Assembly: GCA_039096225.1 (NCBI GenBank)
Contig: JBBPEB010000002.1
Location: forward strand, 310,001 to 374,000
Length of the DNA: 64,000 bases
Direction: 5' to 3'
From: Blastocystis sp. Blastoise
Lineage: Eukaryota; Sar; Bigyra; Opalinata; Blastocystidae
A program made the position numbers and the translations under genes. Under the pieces are notes generated by a model. It was not told where the DNA came from. It did no database searches and was given only the letters and a program-made list of their open reading frames with translations. This document shows positions 1 to 11,713 of this stretch, piece after piece (position 1 is the stretch's first letter; each line of letters opens with the position of its first letter).

Positions 1-44
1 TATATTAAATATATTAATAATAATATATATATATATATATATAC

Positions 45-1273
45 CCTCCCATGGCATTAGGAAGACCAGCATTTGGATAGCAATGTAAGCAGCATTCAGC
101 TATATGACTTAATCGTTCTAAAAATGGTTTCATAAGAGGAGCTCCAAGAGAACAATTGAGGCCTATAGCTATAGGATTACAGTGTTTTGTAGATATATAG
201 AATGCCTCAGGGGTCTGACCAGATAAATTACGACCTGATATATCGACTAAAGTACAGGATAATATTATAGGAGGCAAATAATCGTGGGAATCAGACCATT
301 TCTCAATAGCATAAAGAGCAGCTTTCGCATTTAATGTATCAAAAACAGTTTCAACCTACATATAATAATAAGCATATATTAATAATACTACTATATATAT
401 ATATATATACCATAAGTATATCTACTCCTCCTTCCATAAGGGTCTCAACTTGTTCATAATAAGCATCTACCTATATATATATAAACATATATATATATTA
501 CATATATATACATATAATATATATTACATATATATATAAACATATATATATAAACATATATATATAAACACATATAATATATATATATATATACTAGTTG
601 ATCAAAAGTGATATTTCTCTTCGACGGATCTTCAACATCAGGAGAGAGAGAAGCTGTCTTGTTCATGGGACCTATAGAACCAGCAGCAAAACGAGGACGA
701 GAAGGAGTTATTTGAGAATACTTCTTACATGCTATAGATATTTATTTAAGTAGTCATAAAATAACCAAGATACAAAAAAAAAACAAAAAAAAAAGGTATT
801 TCATACAAAAACAACTTCATATATCTATATAAACATCATGAAATACCTTCTTTGCAAGATCTAGCAGCTTTTAAGTTGATTTCACGAACATAACTTTCAG
901 TTCCATAATCAGATTGAGGAACTCTTGTTCCATTGAAAGTATTTGTTTCAATAATATCACTACCAGCTTCAAGATACATTTCATAAATATCACGAATAGC
1001 TTGAGGTTGTGTAAGATTCAAAAGCTCATTATTTCCTTTGACATTACATTTCCAGTCTTTGAATATCTCACCTCGATAGTCATCTTCAGTAAACTTGTTT
1101 TTCTAGAATAAAAAAATGTGAATTTAATACTTAAAAGATAGAATTCAAATAATTACTTGAATCATAGTTCCCATCGCACCATCAAAAAACATAATATGAT
1201 CACTCATTGCTTTTATGAGATAGTCTCGAGTAGACATCTCACCATTAAGATACTTTTTTGTTATTTCTTCCAT
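45..1273 (-). CDS. metH: Methionine synthase (cobalamin type), N-terminal part, cut by window edge
   Basis: Methyl transfer to homocysteine. Five exons are readable on the minus strand: 1157-1273, 847-1102, 595-731, 411-470 and 45-355, with phases that join cleanly; the gene runs off the left edge. The start is the ATG at 1271-1273. The reading gives [10 protein letters not shown], then [65 protein letters not shown] and IGLNCSLGA. These are the hallmark blocks of the homocysteine-binding TIM barrel of B12-dependent methionine synthase; the Cys in GLNC is the first zinc ligand. The B12 and reactivation domains would lie outside the window. Introns are 50-125 bp, some of TA repeats. A stand-alone homocysteine S-methyltransferase is a weaker alternative, since the blocks follow MetH order and spacing. 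Confidence 0.93.
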
Positions 1274-2032
1274 TTCTATATATAGAGATCACGATTCTAG
1301 ATTGTTTCGCAATATTAATTTATCAAAACAAGTACTTTACAGAAACCTTTGAGTCAATCAAAACGTTATCCTTTAAAACGGAAAATTACAACTTTTCCAG
1401 TATTTGAAACCATTAAACCACAATTCTAATTCTTTTTGCTAGAAGAGACAAATGACATACTTATAATACAATTGAATATATTCATATGAAAATCCATTAC
1501 TAGAAGCATCCAAACAAACGTTATTGAGACGAAATTAACAATATACGATGATCATAATTGCACTGTTATGTTACATAAGTATATTGGATATATGGTAAAT
1601 GGTAATTTATTAATGGATTCAATTGTTATAGCTCATTATGAACTGCTATTAAACATTTTCGCGTCAAAAGTCGATAGTTATTCTTCTTAAAATATCTTAC
1701 AAGTGTGTGTAATAATATATTAATGATACCAAGTAGGTTTAAAGAGTTATATATATTTATTTTATGAACTCATTAGGAAATAATCATGTCTTAGGGTTTT
1801 CTTTTTACGTTGTATGAGTGATAGATAACTTTTTAAAGCATGACGGATTATTTAACTACACTATTTTATAGACAAGAAAGTGTATTTCTCGGATTTCTTT
1901 GTCATTTTTTAATAGAGGCCATGAAGTATTTGCTAGAAACTCACTCCTATTTCATATATATTATTTTAGATGATTATGATGAATATAACAATAAATAATG
2001 AATGATTTAATAAATGGAAAAAATAAAAGAAT
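1274..2032. other. Intergenic, no gene seen
   Basis: This AT-rich stretch lies between the methionine synthase start and the tRNA-Leu gene. Every frame is broken by stops, and I see no repeat or conserved block. The part next to 1273 should hold the methionine synthase promoter. Confidence 0.6.
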
Positions 2033-2116
2033 TGCCAGCTGTGGGGTTTGAACCCACGCATGCGTTCGCATAAGGGATCTTAAGTCCCCCTCCTTGGACC
2101 ACTCGGACAAACTGGC
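2033..2116 (-). tRNA. tRNA-Leu, anticodon UAA
   Basis: The minus strand folds as an 84-nt class II tRNA. The acceptor stem GCCAGTT pairs with AGCTGGC through one G-T. The D-arm carries the A-box region TGTCCGAGTGGTC. The anticodon stem GGGGA/TCCCT closes the loop CTTAAGA, giving anticodon TAA. The long variable arm TATGCG-AAC-GCATGC is typical of tRNA-Leu, and the T-arm has the B-box GGGTTCAAACCC. The discriminator base is A. There is no intron. On the minus strand the flank downstream of the gene is A/T-rich but has no clean T-run. Confidence 0.96.
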
Positions 2117-2756
2117 TTGTTCTGTTTTTTGAATGATGTCTATTTGTATGAATTCATACTGGTTATCAAAAAATGTAAAAAGAATCACCAAGGGTTAGTC
2201 TCGACCTTTTGAACTTCTTAGAGGAAGTCACTGGTAAATTTAATACCTTTATTGTCAAGTTATACTAAATTGGCTTAAAGGATATTTTCTTTTTCTTCTA
2301 TTTAAGATGAATAAAAAGAGTTTCTTTATAATATTTCTTCCTTTTTCTTGTATAGTTTTCAAGCATATAAACTATTTAGTTGTTATAAAATTTATTATAT
2401 ATTATTTTCATATGAATATTAAGTTTTTTAATGATAATATAAACAATAACGTTGTCATAGGATCAAAATAATATATTAGATAAATAATAAACGCGTTTAA
2501 ACTAATTCTAAACTTTATCATATATTCAATATTAGTATTATATTATTGAACAAAGAGCAAATGCCTTCATTTCTAATTATTTATTTGGTAGATTTAGCTT
2601 GATTTAGTTATTTTTGAATGACAAAAATAGTATAGCAATATTTAATGCAATTATTTAAGATATTTACAGAAATAATAATTGAATTTTGTTAAAACTCTCT
2701 TGTTAATCAAGAATTAATTATTGATCACTATGGACATTTTGTGTTTTTTTGACCCT

Positions 2757-2850
2757 ATTTCCCGTAAGAGAAACAACAAAATGACTGGGATTTTTTAATC
2801 AAAAATACGTTGGCCTAAACTCGAGAAAAGAGTGTCCGCCAACTTGTCAA
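2757..2850 (+). repeat. Diverged repeat, copy 1
   Basis: This block shares with 3165-3262 the order TATTTCCC, an AAACAA-type stretch, AAAATGACT, a T-run with ATCA, GGCCTAAA/AGCCTAAA, CGA and GCCAAC. Within this copy GTTGGC and GCCAAC are inverted and could close a hairpin. Function unknown. Confidence 0.45.
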
Positions 2851-3164
2851 GTTTCTCTCTTTTTGACGAGAAAAACTTAAAAATAACTCTACAAAATATA
2901 TTGTTTATTTATATAATCATAGACATTCTAAATATTGACTATTTTACAGTGTTTTATGATTTAAAATGACTGTTTAAAACCAAAAAGACTTTAATTTTTT
3001 CTCTGAAGTCTATAATTCAGGAATGGATTACATGAGTGACAAATTTTTTAAAGTTGTGTGTTCTCTGAGTGATGTATTATCATTTCAATCATTCTCGTCA
3101 AGTCCTTTTACAATAAAAACCATTATACAGCCTAAACCAAAACACACCTAAAAATTTCTTCTTT

Positions 3165-3262
3165 TTTATTTCCCAAGGAAAAAACAATAAAATGACTTGA
3201 CTTTTTTATTCATCATTTTTTAGCCTAAAGACGACAACATTTCTTTCAGCCAACTACCCTAG
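3165..3262 (+). repeat. Diverged repeat, copy 2
   Basis: This is the partner of the block at 2757-2850, with the same motif order about 410 bp downstream. Similarity is partial, so it looks like an old duplication, either of a mobile element remnant or of a conserved non-coding element. Confidence 0.45.
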
Positions 3263-6200
3263 AAAGTCAAAACAATTAAAAATTCAAAAAAGAAAAGTAA
3301 AACGGAAGCTCTTGTTTTTGTTTATTGATTATCGTCATTAAACCTGTTTTTAAAAATATGACTTTAGAATATCATTCAGGACTTGATTTATAGTTCAGGG
3401 TATCGTTTTAAGGTTTAAAATAGCTTTTTTGAGAGAATTCATAATTATGTCCTAAACCAAGAGGAGTTGTGTGTTTTTATCATCTCTGTTGTTAGATATG
3501 TGTATACACAACATACTCAGCTTCACATAATTGTTTTTCTTGCTAGTCAAGATTTTTCACTCATTTTTAAATATTTGATTTTTAGTCTCAAAAGTGGTAT
3601 AGAGTCTCTATACATGCCTGTAAGAATCGTTTTTAATACTAAAAAGTCAAAAATATTAAAGAAAAGTGACAGTGAAAAAAGGAGGGAAAAAATACTTTTT
3701 TTGAGTTTCTTGATATTCCCGCAAAAATGATTTTTCTTTTAAGACCTGAATACACCCATACGCTATTGAGCCTATTAACTTAGAAAATATTTTCATTTGT
3801 TACTTATTTTCTTTATTTTTATTTTATTTTTATTAGCTGTTATTTTAAAAAATAGAAGTTGATTTTAACTTCAGATTATTCTCTTGTATGTATATTACTA
3901 TTTTTTATTCTTTATCAATATTAACATTCTCCCATTCTCTAGCATGTATAGGTTCCTGCTCGTCCATGGTTATAAGAGTCCTCTTCAGTCCATGTCAACA
4001 ACGTCTATGATGTCAAACTACTTTCAAAGTATATATGTATTTATTTATTTTTATAATTATCTCTAATTTTTTTCTTTGTTATATTTTTAAGTATTATATA
4101 ATAGAGTACTTATCGTATATTCATTCTATCTATTATTAGCTTTCTTTTTGTTTTTTCTTAAATTAGAATCTAATTCATTTTATTATTTATTTTCATTATT
4201 TTTATATTTTTATTTATTATTATTTATTTATTTAGGTTGTTTTCTACTGTTTCTGTTGGTTATCTTTCCCTATGACTCAACATCACCAAATTCATTTTTT
4301 TCTATTAGGTATGTTTATTTATTTATTTATTTATTTATTTATTATCTAGTTCTTCTTTATTTCTTCTTCTTACACAAAATGATTCCTTCTTCTCTCTTCT
4401 TCATTTTCTTCCTTCTACACTTTTATCTCCTTATTTCTTCATCTTCTTTCTTTATTACTTCTTCCTATGCCTTGTCTCCAGCCTATATCCTTGTCTCTCC
4501 CTTTGATTCATTATCTTCCTCAGATCTTCATTTTTCTTTTATTTTTTCTTCTATCTAAATTCCTTTATTTTTCTTTTTTTTAATTATACCTCTCTCTTAT
4601 CTTCGCTTCCCTTTTATATCACTCTTTCATTACTCTTTCTTAATCACTATTCTATTTACATTGTATTTCGTTATGTCTTTTTCTTTTATCCTGTTATCCT
4701 CTTCTCCTTATTCTATACTTCTTTTTCCTCGACATGTATTAGTGTATACCCTCCTTTTCTTCCTCTTCCTCTTCTTCTTCTTCTTCTTCTCCATATAATT
4801 CTTTGCTTTTTTCAGATCTTCATCTTCTTATTTATATTTATATCACTATTTATTATATATATAGTTCTCTTCTATTATTTGCCTTCCTCCTCTTCCTTCT
4901 TTCTATTCTTCTCATACTTCTTCTCTCCTCCTTCTGATTCCCTTTTTTTTACTGCCCTATTTTCCTTCTTTATCTTCCTTCTCTCCTCTTTCTGTATAAT
5001 TCTATCTCAATCTTCCTTCTCTCCCTCTCTATTCTCGTATCCATCTTTATCCTTATTCTTTTTCCATTTATTTCTCTCTGTCCCTGTCTATTTTATCTTA
5101 TATGTCTCTTTCTACCTTCTTGTTTCCTTTTATATTTCCTTCTATGTCTCCTTTTCCACTTTATATCTACTTTTTTTTCTCTCTCTCCTTCTCTCTATTA
5201 TTATATATTCTTATGTTCTAGTTATCTATTTTCTATTTTTATTTCTATCCTTTCATTCTCTATATTGTTATATCTACTTCTATTTTGTCTCTTTTCTTCT
5301 ATCTTAATCTTCTATTTAATCCTTTTATTTCTTTCTATATATCTATATCTTCTTGTCTCTAACTTCTTTCTTAATCTCTTTTATATCCTTCTATTTCTCC
5401 TTCTATCTCTCCTTCTTTCTCCTTTTCTATTTTCTTCTAACCATCTTTTTTCCTATTTTTCTCTTTCTATCCCTATTATCTCATTCTCTATCTTCTTCTA
5501 TATTCTTCTTCTTTCATCTTCTCTCCTTCTTCCTTCATCTTTCAATTTCCTTCTCTATCTTCCTTTTATCTCAGCTACTCCTTCTGTCTCAATCTTCAGT
5601 CTTTCCTTTTCTTTCTCTTTCAACATCATTCTATCTCTCTGTATTCCTATATTTCTCTTCATATTTCTCTATCCTTATCTATCTCATTCTACCTCATTTA
5701 TGTGTCTCAATCTCATTCTCTATTTCCTTCTATTTTCTCTTATCTACTTATATCTTCGTATATTTCCTTATATCTACGTATATCTACTTCTCTATCTTAT
5801 TATATCTCCTTCTAACTTAATTTACTTCCTCTTCTTCTTTTTCTCCTTCTATCTCCTCTTCTATCTCCTCTTTATTCTCCATCATCTTCTATCTACTTCT
5901 CTATTTCCATCTACATCCTTCCATCTTACTACATCTCAATCCGTTTTCTCTCCTTCTATATCCTTTTATATCCTTTTATCTCTCTTTCTCTCTTATCCTA
6001 TTTATTTTTCTTATTTCTATCCATTTCTATCTACTTTATCTTCTCTATCTCATTCTATTGTATCTATATCATTCTCTTATCTTTCTATCTCCTTCTATTT
6101 TTAATCTTTTCTATCTACTTCTCCTTCTCTATTTCCTTCTATTCACTTCTATATACATCTCATTCTTCAAATCATTCTATATTCTTCCCTTCTTCCTTTT

Positions 6201-6354
6201 AACTCTTGCTATTTGTTTTTATTTTAATCTACTTCTCTCTTCCCTCAATCGACTTTTATCTACTTCTCCTTCTCTGTTTGATTCTATCTCCTCTCTATCC
6301 ATATTTTCCTTTTTATTAATATTTATCTCCTTCTCTATATCTTTCGGTATTCTT

Positions 6355-6359
6355 CTATC

Positions 6360-6431
<72 letters not shown>
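6355..6431 (+). repeat. (TCTA)n tetranucleotide microsatellite
   Basis: About 19 perfect TCTA/CTAT units lie inside the G-depleted block. A shorter run of the same unit recurs near 7090-7118. Confidence 0.9.
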
Positions 6432-6432
<1 letters not shown>

Positions 6433-7349
6433 ATATCTATCTATTTATTTATCTCAATCCCCTCTCCCCTTCTATATATTTTATTACCTTCTATGTCTCT
6501 ACCCTATTTCCCGTTTTCTTTCTGTCTCTTTCTTCTCTCATATACTATTGTTCTATCTTTTCTTTTTTTATTCTTCTTTTTTTCTTCTTTGTTTTTTCTA
6601 TTATACTTCTTTATCTTGCTTTGTCTCTCCTTCTCTCTATGTCATTCAAATTATAATTCTCTCTATCATTCCCTATCGTTTTCTTTGTATGTATTTTTCT
6701 TTCTAATTTTTTTCTATATAAATTTATCTTTCTTGATATTCACTTCCTGCTCCTTTTTTCTCCCTTCTTCGTCTCATCTTCTTTTCTTCGTCTTCCAATT
6801 CTATCTGTTTTCCTCCTCCTTCTCTATCCTTCTCAATTCCTCTCTACCTATCTTTATATTCTTTCTTTTTTATACACCTTCCCTACTCCTCTATTTCTCT
6901 TTTTATCTTTATTCTTGTATCTATTTTTATCTTATTCTCTATTTCATTTGATTTCTTTTGTATATCTCTCATTCTATATAGAATTCTATCTCTTTCTATC
7001 TAATTTCTTCTTTATGTCTCTCTTTTCTTCTTTCTTTCTATTCATCTATTAGTGTATCTATCTATTTATATCTTTGTATTTTTTTTTCTCTCTATCTATC
7101 TATCTATCTATCTATCTCTTTTATTTCTTTATATCTTTCTGTTTCTCTATATATGTTTCTTGTTTATTCTTCTTTTCTTTTCTTTCTCTTCTTCTTCATT
7201 TTCTTGTATATCTTCTTCCTATTCTTTATCTTACTTTTCTTTCTTTTTTTCACCTCCTTCCTTGTCTCTTCTTCACATTCATCCTCTTGTTCTCTTATTA
7301 ATCTATTTATTCTTTCTTATCATTATTCTATTTATTCTTCATCTTCTTG

Positions 7350-7890
7350 TTGTCATTATTCATTTCCTTCTTCTTATTCTTCCTTATCTTCCTTATCTTC
7401 TTATTCTTCTTCCTATTCTTCTTCTTCTTCCTTATCTTCTTCCTATTCTTCTTTTCTTCTTCTTCCTTATCTTCTTCTTATTCTTCCTTATCTTCCTTAT
7501 CTTCTTATTCTTCTTCCTATTCTTCTTCTTCTTCCTTATCTTCTTCCTATTCTTCTTTTCTTTTTCTTCTTCCTATTCTTCTTTTCTTCTTCTTCCTTAT
7601 CTTCTTCTTCTTCTTCCTTATCTTCCTTATCTTCTTCTTCTTCTTATTCTTCCTTTTCTTCTTATTCTTCTTCCTCTTCTTCTTCTTCTTCCTTTTCTTC
7701 TTCCTCTTCTTCTTTTCTTCTTCTTCCTTTTCTTCCTTATCTTCTTCCTATTCTTCTTTTCTTCTTCTTATTCTTCCTTATCTTCTTCTTATTCTTCCTT
7801 ATCTTCCTTATCTTCTTCCTTATCTTCTTCTTATTCTTCCTTATCTTCCTTATCTTCTTCCTTATCTTCCTTATCTTCTTCTTATTCTTT
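7350..7890 (+). repeat. Complex TTCTTCC/TTATC minisatellite
   Basis: Higher-order repeats are built from TTATTC, TTCCTTATC, TTCCTATTC and TTCTTC words. Longer cassettes recur at about 7430-7560 and 7740-7880. Apart from single A residues the tract is pure pyrimidine on the + strand. Confidence 0.85.
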
Positions 7891-8175
7891 ATCCTCTAAT
7901 CCTCTTCTCTTCTGCATTCCTTATTATTATAGATCTCTATATATCTATCTTTGTCATTTATTATAAATTATTTTTCATTTTTTTTATTAATCTCAATAAT
8001 TAAAGACCCTATCTCATTTACTTTATATTTCTTTCTCTTTTATTCTTTTTTACTTCTTTTCCCTTCTTCTAGCATCCTTTTTCACTTATACATATATAAA
8101 TATATCCTTACACATCATACTGACTCATTATTCCTACTATTTTACTTTCATTTATGTATTTTTATTCTATATTAT

Positions 8176-8244
8176 CCTTAAGCTTATATTGGTAAGTATC
8201 TATCAGTTTATGATAGAAAACAGGTTCAATTCCTGTCTTAAGGT
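8176..8244 (+). tRNA. tRNA-like fold, possibly organelle-derived or a pseudogene
   Basis: The 69-nt segment has a perfect 7-bp acceptor stem (CCTTAAG/CTTAAGG), a 5-bp anticodon stem (CTATC/GATAG) with a 7-nt loop, and a perfect 5-bp T-stem (ACAGG/CCTGT) around the loop TTCAATT, which forms a B-box-like GGTTCAATTCC. The D-arm carries TTGGTAAG but has only 3 bp. The loop AGTTTAT has G at position 33, where T is nearly invariant. It is also short, at 69 nt. It may be a mitochondrial tRNA fragment, a decayed tRNA or a tRNA-derived element. It lies just beyond the end of the G-depleted block. Confidence 0.4.
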
Positions 8245-10140
8245 CAATTACATAACTAATTCTTTATATATAGGTATCAATAATTATATTATATTAATTT
8301 TTTCAAAAATTATCTATTCAAATAGATGAAGATAAATTAGATCAATTACTATTTTTTCTTTACATATGTATTTATTTCATCATTGAATGCATTGATAATA
8401 TATAGATCAATCAAAAATAGCATTCAAAATAATCTTTTTAACAAAAAGAGACACAATAACATTCAATTACTTCTTAAGTGTATTATAAAACAAAATAATC
8501 TTCTCAAAAGATTATTCAAGTCGTTTTATAATGAGTATATGTGAAAAATTAGTTTAGTTCAAAATAATAATTCTCATTTTTCAAAATTATATTATCAAAT
8601 GATTCTGCGTAATTTTTTTTTCATATAACCACTATACCCTTTTACACAAGAAAATAATCATTTAAATACATTTTTAAGTTGATAAACAATAAATTAAGAA
8701 TTTATTCTTGTTAAAAAACAAAATTCTTAGAAAATATTACTAGAATCATACAAATAATCAATGCAACTATTCAATTATACACCTTTAACGTGATTTAAGA
8801 CAAGTCATAAAAATGGAGATTCTCAATATTTTATATTTTTTAACTAATTGATATTTTAATAACTTTTAAACTTCATTTAAACACTAAATATGTAATATAA
8901 TATGTTTTTGTCATTTTCGAAATTAGAATATGTATTTCAAATAATTTTAGTTTTACTAAAAATCACTTAAAATGAATACACAGAGTTTGTAGACAATAAA
9001 TAAATTATGAATAAAACTATATATCGATATAAGACTTTTTTTGACAAAAAAGTGATTTTTGCATTTGTTTTATAATAAACTATCAACACGACTCCGACTA
9101 TTCAACTAAAAATATATAAAATATGATTTTTGTTTGTTTATACGTATATTTGATAATAGTAAGTCCTTGAATACTAGAAAAAGTTCTTGCTGAGTAATTA
9201 TAAAATACTATTTTGATTTGTTTTTGATATTATTTAAATGAAAAACACTATTTGCATGAAAAAATGCTTACTCTATGTATTTCAAGTCTATTTAAAGGTA
9301 TTAGAAGACTTTAACTTGATTCCAATTATTGCTTTAATTCACTTTTAAAATGTTTTTACCACTCTCTTTGTCATATTATGATAACAGATTAATAAAAAAT
9401 CGGGACAAATACATTAAAAAGATAATATTTCATAACATTTTTCGACTCTAGACCTTTTTATCTTCATTTTCTTTATTTTATAATTTTATTGAAGATATGT
9501 GATAAAACTGATTCTTTAAATAATGATTCAGGCAATCATTCTGGATTATATAAATGACTTTTATTCTGGAAATAGAAGTTTCAGAGTCTTCTCTATAAGT
9601 CTGTATTGTAACCTATATTTATTTTTTAAAAGACTTATACTTACTGAGTGATACTAAAAATAATTTTGACAATTAAGGATAAAAATCACTCTTCCATAGT
9701 CAAAACTGATTATAAAATGATATAATGATAAATAACTATATAATTCTTTAAAATAAAACAATTTTTGTATTACTTATGATAATTATGATAAATTGAAAAT
9801 AACAATAACAATATCCATTTTCCTCATAGAAATAAAATTTTTCTTTCTCTTTTATTCTTAACCATTCATTTTTCTTATGATGAAGATTCTCTATATTTAG
9901 TAGATATGAGATTATTCATGTTTATTTTCATTATTTCAGCTATATCTTCTAAATTCCTATTACACCCTTTTATAACAAAACAAAATGCTACATGACTTAT
10001 CACATATTTATTTTATTATATCTTATATGATTAATATGATATATTATTAAATTTTATTTTTATTTTATTATATATGATACTATTATGATGGTAGGTGTTT
10101 GCTGTTTCTTTATATTTTATTTTTTCTACTCTATTCATTC
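8245..10140. other. Intergenic, nothing recognised
   Basis: About 1.9 kb of AT-rich sequence without a usable ORF, tandem repeat or recognisable RNA. Confidence 0.6.
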
Positions 10141-10149
10141 ATTTTCTAT

Positions 10150-10760
10150 AGTAGCTGTCTCTGCTTGGTGTTTTGACACTTGCTGGTCTCCTTAAACGTT
10201 CTGGTCCTTCTTGTGTGTGGTCGTGGCTCTCTTATAGATGGGTTCTTTAGGTCTAGAATGGAAGGAATCAATGTTAAAAGAAGGTATATATCATCTATAT
10301 TATCTATTACATATTATATAACTAACCCCACTTTATATTTATATAGCATTAATGTATATATTTATATTTTATTATTCTATATTAATTTACTTTATTATAT
10401 ATTATTATATTATATAACTTACTCTATCTTTATATAGGTTTCCAGGGGTTCCGTTGCTGTCGTTGTTGTTAATTGGAGAGAATGGTTTATAAAAAGTATA
10501 TATATATATTTAATTATATTGTTTTATTCATTATACTATTTATCATATATCTTTTATAGGATGGTTCTTTGTCTTTGATTCCTTGCCTGTCTTGTAATGA
10601 TTAGAAAAGGTATATATTTTTTATTTTATTATTATTTTAAAATGTTATATATATATTATTATTAGTAATACTTAACTAATATCATCTCTTTATATAGGTT
10701 GGTTAGGCTTAAATGCAAATTAAAGACTGAAACTGTCCTGGTTGAAATATTATAAATTAA
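10150..10760 (+). ncRNA. Candidate spliced non-coding transcript (four exon-like blocks)
   Basis: Four GC-richer blocks (about 10151-10283, 10440-10498, 10560-10609 and 10699-10755) are separated by AT-rich stretches with the local intron style, GTATAT at the 5' side and TATAG at the 3' side. The polarity of the signals gives the + strand. Joining the blocks gives no convincing protein. The best frame starts at a non-ATG codon near 10180, reads through a short peptide and stops in the second block. The first block is also open on the minus strand, but the splice signals oppose that reading. It could be a spliced ncRNA, the untranslated exons of something else, or a decayed gene. Confidence 0.4.
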
Positions 10761-11053
10761 ATATTATATATATTTTATTATATTATTTATTATATGTTTT
10801 ATTATCTTTTTTTTATATATTTATTATTATTGTTTTCTATTATTTGTTTTTATGATTATTTGATAATATTTAATTTGTTTGTTTTGTTATATCGTTTATT
10901 ATTACACCACAAAAAGAATAAAAAAAGCCAATAAATGAAAAAATAGAGAATATTTAAAACCATTTTTATTCGCCAATTATTGTTTTAAGGTGCGTCATAC
11001 TTTTGCACTGCTTTTCGATTTTATAAAATCACTGAAACTCTGACAAAAAATTT

Positions 11054-11262
11054 CACTGCTCACCACTGGGGAAACCAAAGCAAAAAAGTCGTTGGACCTT
11101 TTGTCAGCTACCCTTTAAAATTTTTTCACTGCTCCACCACTGGGGAAACCAAACAGAAAAATCAAATAACCTTTTGTCAGCTACATATTTAAAAATTTTC
11201 ACTGCTCACCACTGGGGAAACCAAAACAAAAAAGTCGTTGGACCTTTTGACAGAAACCTGAA
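11054..11262. repeat. 73-bp tandem repeat, three units
   Basis: The units start at 11054, 11127 and 11200; the first two are exactly 73 bp. Each begins CACTGCTC and contains CACTGGGGAAACCAAA, and all share ACCTTTTG-CAG. Units 1 and 3 share AAAAAAGTCGTTGGACC. Unit 2 differs there, so units 1 and 3 are closer to each other. A degenerate start (CACTGCTTTTC) lies near 11003. GC content is clearly above the surroundings. Confidence 0.85.
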
Positions 11263-11522
11263 AAAATGTCCATAGTGGATGAGTATATATAAATGCATAG
11301 AATATATGTTTATTAAAAAACAAAGTTAGTAATATTGAAATAAAGGAAAAAAAACAATTAAATCTATTTATTATATAAATAATTTAATAAAAAAAAAGTT
11401 GTTTACACAGTATGTACTAACAGCACAAAAGTCCAAAATAAATATATTTTAGTATACAAAAAATAAATGAAAAAATAAATAAATAATACAATATTAGATA
11501 AAGAATTTCATATATAATAAAT

Positions 11523-11618
11523 TTATTCTTTGAATGCAGCTTTTAGAACATTTTTATATACTTTTTCTTCATCTTCATATATTTCTGTAAAGAATGTTTT
11601 CACTTGTTCTGGATCTCT

Positions 11619-11713
<95 letters not shown>

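Larger units (their letters stand above)
2117..3880. other. Intergenic, gene-poor
   Basis: No gene is recognisable. The longest frame (3467-3730, 87 codons) has no family resemblance and lies in biased sequence. The stretch holds two diverged copies of one block, annotated separately. Confidence 0.5.
4370..7915 (+). repeat. Long G-depleted C/T-rich block
   Basis: For about 3.5 kb the + strand is almost only C, T and some A, with G very rare. The transition begins in T-rich sequence near 3880 and ends near 7920. It contains clusters of TTCTTC, TCTCCTTCTAT and TATCT units. Long open frames occur in all three + frames, but they encode only Ser/Leu/Phe/Tyr/Ile runs and are composition artefacts. 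Strand asymmetry on this scale is unusual and permits triplex or other non-B DNA. I see no gene in it. Confidence 0.85.

Noticed and set aside
4148-8003. Several + strand ORFs of 130-300 codons
   Set aside because: They overlap in all frames, consist of Leu/Ser/Phe/Tyr/Ile only and lie in G-depleted low-complexity DNA that lacks stops for compositional reasons.
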